Below are positions 55,665-64,000 of a stretch of DNA of 64,000 nucleotides, piece by piece. The DNA is taken from the NCBI GenBank assembly GCA_021399435.1, contig JAJTUP010000031.1:744001-808000 (forward strand), given 5' to 3'. The stretch comes from Diaporthe sp. PMI_573 (taxonomy: Eukaryota; Ascomycota; Sordariomycetes; Diaporthales; Diaporthaceae). The notes beneath the pieces were generated by a model. It worked only from the letters and a program-made list of their open reading frames with translations. It had not been told where the DNA came from and ran no database searches. Position 1 is the stretch's first letter. Each line of letters opens with the position of its first letter. A program made the position numbers and the translations under genes.

Positions 55665-58065
55665 TTATATTGCACTCTTCCAGAGAAATTGGTCGAGAGA
55701 TAACTTGCCATCAAGCCCATTGAAGAAATTTTTGGCATTATTCACTGGTCTCCAGTATGGCAGGAGCAGCCTCGGTGCGATATCCCGCTGATGGTCCACG
55801 ATCTGGACTAGTAGGTCGTCGACTACCCCGAAACCTAGATCACAGTCCGGCTGAAATATTTGCTCCTTGACGGCGGTGAAGGACTTACAGAGCTCCTCCA
55901 TCGAATTTGCCCCAAAGAGGAAAACCGCCAGATAGTTGATACGAGCAACTGGCAAAGGTCCGCCGAACTCTTGCGCAACGTTCTCCTTGATCTTTTCCAA
56001 GGATAAGGTGAGGGGTGACGTATAGGCGCGCCTTATTGCCTCATCTTGTTCACGCTGAGTGGTGGGTTGCCACCGAGCTTTGCCTTCAAAGTTCAGATGC
56101 CAGAAATCGGCCGATGGTTCGTAGCCGAAAGTGTGCAAGTCATAGAAGTTTGATAGACGTGTCGATCCAGTTTTGCGCATCGACATTCCTGGAATAGGCC
56201 GAGAAAGCTCTAACCGGCTGATCAGATGCGTGTCCGCCTTCCTGCGAAGCTGACCGCCCATGGCTCGCCGAAAATGAGAACTGAAATTTTCGGTAGGAAA
56301 CACTCCAAGGAAGAGCTTATCTCGGAAGATCTCGCAGAGTTGGTCCAGCAGCTTGATCTGTCGAAAATTGGAGTCTATGCTCCGCAGTGCGTTATAGAGA
56401 TGGAGCAGCGCGCATAGGTATCCCGTATCGCAGCAGAGATGCAGCCCCTCGAACATCGCGACGGTGAGAATCTCGACTATATGGCATCCAGTAGTCCAAG
56501 GGGCTTGGTAGTAGAGGTCAAAACGGACCTCTCTGGTATAGGCTTCCAGGCCATCAAATACACTCTGCAAGTACGGCAGGTTGTGGACTGACGCAGACTC
56601 CGTTCTCCTTTGAATCCACTTTTTAGCCTCGGAAAAAGATTCCTTGACCTCCAGGGCGAAGTGAAGCACCAAAGTACGGCAGTTTCGGTTGTTTAATACA
56701 CCGTCTGGCCACGTATATGCCTTGTACGACGAGAGCAGTATTTCCATGCCGAATATCAACTGCATAGGTATAGGCAGCTCTTTCTCGCAAAATACCCTGC
56801 TAATGAAGGGTAGAAGTGGTTCACAAACGGGTTGCGGAGACACCGGCGTCTCAATAGCGGCGATTGCACGCTTTGTGGCGAGGAGTTGTCGCATGTGCTC
56901 CAACATCCGATCCATGGCCAAGCGGTCGAGCAAAGAAAACTGCGAGTTATCTTGCGAGATAGGAGCAATCAGCTCGGTAGGGCTCTCGCGGCCTCCAGCC
57001 TTTGGCGCAATCCTGGTATGTTCCGGAGAAGTCCTATAGTGTCGGAGGAGGTCTCCGTGGGAAATAAGCCCTATAAGATCTGTGAATCGTCGGGTCCCAG
57101 ACTGCAATCCTGGAGTGTCCTTGAATTGGATCGTGATCGGTTTCATTCGGTACCTCGCCCATTTTGGAAGTAATGTATCATAATCAAACTTTTCGTACCT
57201 CCTCCCCACCTCATAAAATGCAGTAGATGACAGCCACGCAGATAGGCAAATGGGCAGAGTTCCGTTCGCCGCCTCCATCCAGTATTTATTGGACTGGTCG
57301 AGAATTGCATCTAGTGACTTTAAGGGCCTATTAGGACTGGAGGCGCTAATTCCATCGAGAAACGCATAACTCACGTAGATGAAATAAGTAAGGTCAATCC
57401 ACTCCCCCAGATCGTCATCCTCAAAGACAAAGCGATCGCCGAAGACTATTGTTTCATTTTTGGCGTGACGATCTTCACCCATTTTGGTAGTTGGAGTTGT
57501 GTCTTCTCCTACCGTGTCATTCTCATAAATGGCGGCCATCGAGCTGAGGGATGCGAAACGATTTTGGCTTTCCTTCGTTACTGGGACTCTTTGTGGAATA
57601 TCGGGATAATCTCCGTTATTCGACTGGCTCTCCACCTGTTTCGACTGAAGAATATGAAGTATGTCCTCTAGCCTTGGCAAATCAGCGTTCCTTGAAGCGT
57701 ACGGCATTGTATATCGTTTCCACTCACCTGGTGATGAACGCTTCATGAGCGTCATCGCTGTCTTGCGCAGATGCATCCGAACCACTCGCATGAAGCTCTT
57801 TATACATCTGGTGGACTCTGCGTCGAGCCCCGACCGCCTGACGCAACGCTGTGACCACAGACAGAGGTACATTGCATTTATCGGGCAGTCGTTTTGCGAA
57901 ATCGGCTATTTCTCTTGTGCTTCCGAAAGTTCCTTTCGATTTCCAGCCCTTCACGGACCAGGTTTGAGCTAAGAGCCAATCGAGGGCTATCTTCGTCGTT
58001 CTTTTATAGGAGAGGTAGAAATCCACCAATGTGTTTGTCGAGGTAGTCATGTTGTGAGCGGGCAT
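55665..58065 (-). CDS. DUF6604 domain protein, two exons, intact
   Basis: Complement of 57728..58065 joined to 55665..57672, giving 781 residues. The N-terminus (about residues 8-125) is the DUF6604 domain of fungal proteins: LVDFYLSYKRTTKIALDWLL, then VPLSVVTALRQAVGARRRVH, then AHEAFITRLEDILHILQ across the splice junction. The rest is the large helical region typical of this family, with no transmembrane segment and no catalytic motif I can identify. Two ATGs compete (residues 1 and 6); the second has the better context (A at -3). The exon 1/exon 2 join restores one frame through 782 codons. No RIP-type stop occurs, in contrast to both neighbours, so it is probably single copy and under selection. 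The family is restricted to filamentous fungi and its function is unknown; it is often found in variable genome regions. Confidence 0.8.
57673..57727 (-). other. Intron of the DUF6604 gene
   Basis: 55 nt on the minus strand, donor GTGAGT, acceptor GCCAAG, with GCTGAT as a candidate branch site 9 nt before the acceptor region. Reading through the donor gives an immediate TGA, so splicing is required to join the two exons. Removal keeps phase 2. Confidence 0.8.
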
Positions 58066-59541
58066 TGAATGAGAAAGAATAGGCTAGGTTGGTTTTTAGT
58101 CAACATTCAATGGGCGAGGGGAACGCAGGCCTTCACGTACTCAAATCCCGGCTCCGTTCCGACGTAGGGATGGACTGATTAAACACAGTTGGCGAGATTG
58201 CGCTCATAGAATAGTAGGAATCAAGTACATGCCGGTTGGTATAATTCTCGACTACCGTCGCGTTATAGCGCCGGCATTGGGCTTCTTAACTGTGGTGGTT
58301 GAAGCCAGTTCTCGGTTTGGGCAGTAGTCCCGACTCCGCTCTTTAGCCCCAATGCAAGCTCCGCCATTGCGTTATCAACTTATCAAGGCCCCGCGTGTCA
58401 TCTTATCGTACGGTCACAGGAGGCTCGGGGGAGGAGTGCCTCGATTTGTGGCTTGTGTGGCTTAGAAGAAGCCCGGATCGCTAAGAGGCTCGAGCTTATT
58501 TCTTTTTTTGGAAGTCGGGAAGGGGAGCGGAAGGAGACCGGCCCCTCGCAGGTCCGCTAATGCCTGTCGGAACGAGCCTTGTGGCGTACGAACTATGGCG
58601 CAGGGATTGTGGCCTGTGAACAGGAGACCAGTCCGCTAATGCCTGTCGGAACGAGCACTGTGGCGCAGGAGATGTGGCCTGGGAGTTGTGGTGCAGGAGA
58701 AGATCAGGGCACCAAGTGGCCCGAGCAAATTTTCCTATTTGGGTATGGGGTAGGGAGAGGAGGGGGCGAAAAAAGAAGCCTTTCGTTCCTCAAGGCAAGA
58801 GCTCAGGGCGTTGGAAGGCCCGAGCTTATTTCCTTTTTCGGAAGGGGGGGAGGTGCCGGAGGAAGAACCTTTTCGTCTCTACGTTCCTCAAGGCATTACT
58901 AAGCACAGACTCCATGGAAGCTTCTAGAAGGAATCGGGAATTATGGATCAAATGGAGTTGTTTCCAGCGGCTCCAGAAGCGCCTGGGGCCCGAAACCTGG
59001 CTCGCGCTAAAAATAGCACGACCCATTTTTCGCTCACATTGGCATGTTCGGGGTCCCTTGATCGCCCACTTCCTTGAGTCTCAACCGCCACTCAGTCCTT
59101 CCAATCCCCATCTCTATGTTCATACGGAGGTAACTCCTTATGGACGATCCCGCTAGTAAAGCCCTCACAGAGGCCTTTCTGCCAGGAGAGCCTCAAACAT
59201 ACAATGCCACAGGAGATCGGGCCCTCGAAAACCTCTCGGAACGAACCTTGTGGTTCTTCGATTTACGTCGGCCTTAGTTGAGGCTTAAAAGCGTGACAAA
59301 GTGTGGCACATATTGAGGGGTGTATATTGTGGTACAGGTAGAATTACACAGACCGTTTTGTAGAAAGTTCCTCAAGGCATAGACTATCACCTCAATGCCC
59401 TATTAACTCACAACATTAGAACTAGTATTAGGCCTACAAAAAAGCAGCCCACGTTCCACACAATAGCCCAGTCCCCATAAGTAAGCCTAGCAACGGCTAC
59501 TATAAGAAAAGAGAATACAGTAAATAGAGGCAGCACCATAC
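58066..59541. other. GC-rich spacer with imperfect repeats, no convincing gene
   Basis: Upstream of the DUF6604 gene. Contains repeated blocks (see 58552-58709) and recurring words such as GGCCCGAGCTTATTTC and CGTTCCTCAAGGCA. ORFs of 107 and 160 codons exist (58579-58902, 58674-59156) but start without ATG in a Gly/Arg-rich repeat and have no recognisable domain. No RIP skew. Confidence 0.45.
58552..58709. repeat. Two tandem copies of a 79-bp unit
   Basis: Both copies begin GTCCGCTAATGCCTGTCGGA; a more diverged relative (CTCGGAACGAACCTTGTGG) occurs at about 59236. Non-coding or part of an unrecognised small element. Confidence 0.6.
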
Positions 59542-60022
59542 TGTTATGAACCAGCGTGTTGGCGCTAGAAGAAACCTGTCTGAGCGACCCCAACTAATGC
59601 CACGACGTCAGCCCGAGTAACGCTAGTTGGCAGAATCACGGGATGTGCCAGAACCAGGGTTAGGGTCAGGAACCCGGCCCCAGGGGTGGACCGACAGGAC
59701 CGTCAGCGGTCCAGGCGACTACGGGCTGGACCGCAAATATCAAGAACAGTCCAGACGGTCCCACACCTAGGACGATGAAGAAGTCGGAACATATAAGGAC
59801 ATGGTCGTCACCACTATAGATAGCTTTTATAGAACAAGACTCTTTAGTTATCAATCTAAGTATTTAGTCTAAACAACTAGATAGCCTCATAGCTATTAAT
59901 TATACCCGCAGAATTATCGTGTCTTCTACTAAACAGTCAAGTATTACCCCTACACTATACTACTAATATAAACCCTATAGGTTACCTACTAAACCCTACA
60001 AAGGTTTAGTGTATTTATAACA
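59542..60022 (+). repeat. 5' LTR of gypsy element 4
   Basis: 481 bp, TGTTATGAACC to TTATAACA. The first 200 bp are GC-richer than in element 2 and less RIP-affected. The following TTTTAACGACTCTTGTTTAA corresponds to the primer-binding region of element 2. Confidence 0.75.
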
Positions 60023-60079
60023 TTTTAACGACTCTTGTTTAAAACGGCTACGTGATTACTAACTATATAATATTAAGAC

Positions 60080-61330
60080 ATGATAGTACCTTAGACCCTA
60101 GCCTCCTCCAGTATTAACAACAATAACAATACCCAAGATACAGCAGCCCAGATCACAGCCCTCTAGCAGGAGATTAATCTCCTCCACATAGCTTAATAGA
60201 CCAAGGCCTACAAGATAGACAAGCCCGGACCCTATAAGGGAGATAAGGGAACCCTTTAAGGATTTCTTACCTAATACCAAGCCTACTTTAAACACCATTA
60301 CCTCTAGTTTGATACCCATTATAATAAGATTATCTTTACAAGACATTAGCTTAAAGGCAACGTACTTATATAGTTTAAACTAACCCTTAGGGACTACTTA
60401 GAAAACGAAGAACGTAAATAGGATAATAACACTAAAAAGAACTTTAAAAGCTTCGACTACTTTAAACAAGCCCTTAAAGATACTTTTAGAGACCTAGATA
60501 AGGAAAGGTCTACAAAACACAAGCTCATGAAACTCAAGCAAAGAGGGTTAGCCTCTAAATATACAGCATACTTTAAACAACTCACTACCTATATTAGTTA
60601 AGGAGAAGATATACTCATAAGCTAGTTCTATGAAGGACTAAAGGAGGATATTAAAGACGAGATTTCCAAACTAGACTAACCTAACAACTTTACTAAATAT
60701 ATCGCCATAGCCATATATATTAATAATCAACTATTTAAACGACGACAAGAACACAACTACAAAAACTCCAGAAATCATTAAAAACCTTGAATTTAGCTAA
60801 ACTCAGGAAAGAAGTACTAGTATAGCAGTAACTTTTATAGTAACAACCAACCTTAACACCAACAAGGATACCATAGTACTACAACAAGTACCTATATAGG
60901 ACCTATAGAGCTCAACACAACTCAACGGAAGCCTTGTAACCAGGAATACTATAATTATAGGTAAAGAGGATACTTTACTAGGGAGTATTATAAACTTAAG
61001 AAATAATGGAAACCCGTCCCCAAAGGATAAAGGTAGGTTAACATAACTCAACAATAAGAGCTACCTAAATAATATAGCTACTTACTTAACAAGCAATGCC
61101 TAGTATACCTAGAAGGTAGGATAAACTATATATATCAGCCCAATCTCTATATAGAATATCTAATCCACCCTAATAAGCAGGAACCTAAAAATCTAGACAA
61201 CCTACTACCTAATTCCAAGCAAGTAGCAAATATTAATAAACAATACAAAACCCTTAATTAGACCTTCTATTTTAATAATTAGTATATACTATACCTTTTA
61301 GAGAAAGAAGCCTCTAGATGGTTCCCCACA
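60080..61330 (+). pseudogene. gypsy 4 gag
   Basis: ATG at 60080, 57 nt after the LTR. Reads IDKPGPYKGDKGTL, then YQAYFKHHYL, then LTLRDYLENEE, then KLKQRGLASKYTAYFKQL, then FYEGLKEDIKDEISKLD, the usual order of a gypsy capsid domain. The zinc knuckle at about 60940-61000 is QEYYNYR.RGYFTREYY, where tyrosines replace all three cysteines and the histidine, an effect of G-to-A and C-to-T change. Antisense ORFs at 60098 and 60803 are shadows and resemble those of element 2. Confidence 0.7.
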
Positions 61331-61499
61331 AAGCCTTAATAGGAACAATAGTTAGTAATAAGAAGACAAAGACTACTATACAAAATAGTAATAGAAAATA
61401 GTGACTTGGATTATTTAAGTACCAAGTATACAGAAGCAGAAAACCCCTAGAAGGATACCTAGAAGAAAGGCAGTCTACTACAGACCAACCAACTAATAA

Positions 61500-64000
61500 G
61501 GTAAAACAAAGACCCTACCAAAAGCCCTAACGAAAACCCTGAAAAATACCTAGGACACAGCATTCCCATCACCCTAGACACCAGTACCACCAGGATCACT
61601 ATTACAGGAATCCCGTTAACCCAAGCCATTAGAAAACTTAGTCAACTACCAGAATAATGTAAAACAGGTAATAAACCACACCTATAGCCAGGATACCTAG
61701 AATATCAGGAAATCTCTTAGGTTTCCTATATCTAGAACCTCTACCACATTTACTTTAGGGAAAAAGCCAAGTTTAACTTATTTCTCTAACATTTTAGTAA
61801 AGGACCTATTACCAGGATATACAAAGAAGACAAGCTCTACTACTAGAAACCTAGTAAACATAACAAGGAGAAGGCCTATACTATCCTTACCCTAAACCCC
61901 TAGTTACTACTAAAATACCTATAAGGTAGGTAATAACCTTAAGACTATAGATTACCAGGATACCTTATTTACAAGGAATACAAGCTAATAAGCTAGCATA
62001 ATAACCAAATAAAGAAATAACATACTATAGAAACCCAGACCAAAAACTAGAAGGAATTAGAAAAAGACAATAATTACCTATAAGGGGACAACAGCCAATC
62101 AAGAACTATAGGTCCCTATATATAATATAAACAAGCAACTATATATATATTCTACTAAAGGCAAAAATTAAAGGGAAGATATATAACATACTATTAGATA
62201 GTAATACTTAGGGCAACTTTATATTACTAGACATTATTAACAGAGACAAGATCTCTTAGTATTAGAAAAAAGACCCCTATAAACTTAGTACTATAGAAGA
62301 CATAGAAGTAAGATATAGAGATAGAGTAATTAACATAGAGACTAATTATCTACTAGTCTTAATCTAAAGATATACTACTTCTATGACTCTAGACATTATA
62401 GATACAGTATATTATAAACTAATCTTAGGACTTCTATAGCTAAGGGCCACAAATCCCCAAATTAATTAGACTACTAGCCAAATCTACTAGGATAATACTG
62501 TTTTCTAGAAGAAGGTCGTAATTAATAGCAAGGGACAGAGTTTAGTTACTAGGGATAATAAAGAAACACGCTTAAATAAACCTATAAATATCTCTAGAAG
62601 TAGTTAAAAGAAGACTTAGCTTTGGGAAAACAGAGAAGGATTAGACTAATCTTAGACCTTAAAAGAAGGTAGAAGTCGATTAAAACTATAGGAAAGTCGT
62701 GGTCTACCACAGACTAACTATTTAACTACATACTAATAGGAAACACAATAATACCTCCTCTACCTACAATATAGGAAAGAGAAGACCCTAGCAAGACTTA
62801 AAAGAATACTATATAAATATTATAAATTTAGAAAAGTATTCTAAGAGGAACTCGATACAGGAATCCCTAAATATAATCAATAGGATTATAAGATACCCCT
62901 ATAAGAAGGAAAGATACCTAGCTTCTTGAAAATCTATAAACTTAATAAAGAAAAACTTAAGGTACTTAGGAAATACCTAGACAAGAACCTCTAAAAGGGA
63001 TATATATAGCTTTTAAGATTACTAGCAAGATACCTTATCCTATTTATACTTAAGAAAAACAGTAAGCTACGACTCTATATAAACTATTAATAACTAAACA
63101 ATATTACTATTAAGAACTAGTACCTACTACTACTTATCAAGAAACTACAAGACTAACTTAAAGGAGTAAAATAGTTTATAGCCCTAGACCTTAAAGAAGC
63201 CTATAACCTAATCTAGATAAAAGAAGGAGAAGAATAGAAAACTATATTTTAAACATACTATAGATACTATAAATATATAGTTATACCTTTTAAATTAACT
63301 AATATACTAGTATCTTTTTAAGAAATAATTAACTAAGTCCTATATAAGTACCTTAATATTTTTATTATTATATACCTTAATAATATCCTTATCTTCTTAA
63401 TAACTCTTAAAAAATACAAGGAGTATATTAAGTAAGTACTCTAGAAGCTCTAGAATATAAACCTCCTAGTAGAACTAGAGAAGAGCTACTTTTATATATA
63501 AAAAGTTAATTACCTTAAATATACTATTAAACCAGGATATATCAGGATATAGAGAGACAAGGTCAAAGCTATTAAGGAATAGCTAACACTAAATAATATT
63601 AGAGACATTAGGGTATTTCTAGGCTATACTAATTTCTACTAGTAGTTTATCAGAAACTATAGTAATATTTACAAGCCTTTTACAAATCTTACTAAAAAGG
63701 AATAAATGTTTAAATAAATAAAAGAAACATAGTAAGTATTTAATAAAGTCAAGGATAGGGTTACCTAAGACCTAATACTTAAAGAAGTAGATTTTACTAA
63801 AGAATTCAAAATATATATAGATACCTTAAACGACGTAATAGGTAGAGAACTTACTTAGAAAAATAAGTAAGGACGAGTATATATCATTATAAACTTTAGT
63901 AAGAAATTTAACAGCCTAGAAACATACTATACTACACCTAATAAGGAATTTATAGTAATAATATATACATTTCAGGAATAACAACAGTACCTTATTAGAG
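61500..64000 (+). pseudogene. gypsy 4 pol: protease and reverse transcriptase, runs off the window
   Basis: Protease: near 62180-62250 LLDSNT.GNFILLDIINRDKI corresponds to the family's LxDSGAxxNFIS motif with G altered. [19 protein letters not shown] at 63065, FIALDLKEAYNLI at 63178, PFKLTNILVSF at 63288, then IYLNNILIFLITLKK near 63370, where YxDD has become YLNN (both aspartates lost). Connection: RVFLGYTNFY at 63610, then FVIIYTF-like RNase H residues at the edge. Broken by many TAG/TAA codons. Confidence 0.75.

Larger units (their letters stand above)
59542..64000 (+). mobile_element. Ty3/gypsy element 4, 5' part, same family as element 2
   Basis: Begins with an LTR at 59542-60022 homologous to the 493-bp LTRs of element 2 but in plus orientation, then gag, protease and RT up to the window edge. 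Integrase, chromodomain and 3' LTR lie outside. RIP-degraded. Confidence 0.8.

Noticed and set aside
56015..57972. Plus-strand ORFs of 60-116 codons
   Set aside because: Antisense of the DUF6604 gene.
58674..59156. 160-codon ORF
   Set aside because: No ATG at its start, begins in tandem repeats, Arg/Gly-rich, no domain.

Overview
The window is nuclear DNA from a filamentous ascomycete (Pezizomycotina). The evidence is short GT-AG introns (46-75 nt), a full-length gene of the fungus-specific DUF6604 family, relics of fungal NACHT/ankyrin and PigL_N-type genes, and a dense nest of Ty3/gypsy, Ty1/copia, pogo/Fot1 and Mutator-like elements. Almost all of these carry the scars of repeat-induced point mutation (RIP): C-to-T changes at CpA and the complementary G-to-A changes, so frames are broken almost only by TAG and TAA. 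The landscape is an AT-rich, gene-poor accessory or subtelomere-like compartment. Species cannot be read from the sequence.

Left edge (1-3757): a spliced but nonsense-riddled gene of unknown family; an intact intronless DsbA-family gene (CGWC active site); divergent from it, a 48-codon fragment of a bacterial LysR-type DNA-binding domain; and the last exon of a membrane protein. DsbA next to a divergent LysR is a bacterial arrangement, so this is a candidate horizontal transfer.

Repeat nest (3758-18019): a pogo/Fot1 element with terminal inverted repeats of about 500 bp, then gypsy element 1 (minus strand). Gypsy 1 is interrupted by a 252-bp insertion and by a complete chromodomain gypsy (element 2, 493-bp LTRs, CCCTA target duplication). 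Element 2 carries an extra antisense ORF with a cysteine cluster and helical segment just inside its 3' LTR.

Middle (18020-36846): two long degraded ORFs of unknown family; a Mutator-like element with about 60-bp inverted repeats; a head-to-head pair consisting of a PigL_N/HeLo-like gene and a NACHT-ankyrin gene, both decayed; and several stretches where I see nothing.

Right half: a copia element (36847-44232, CTTAT duplication), more pogo fragments, a chromodomain gypsy (element 3, 46263-54024, TACAT duplication) inserted into a pogo terminal repeat, an intact two-exon DUF6604 gene (55665-58065, minus), a GC-rich repeat-bearing spacer, and the 5' part of gypsy element 4 (59542 to the edge), same family as element 2.

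Only two full-length genes look functional: the DsbA-family gene and the DUF6604 gene. Neither shows RIP damage. Coordinates of degraded genes are approximate unless tied to LTR ends, stop codons or splice sites.
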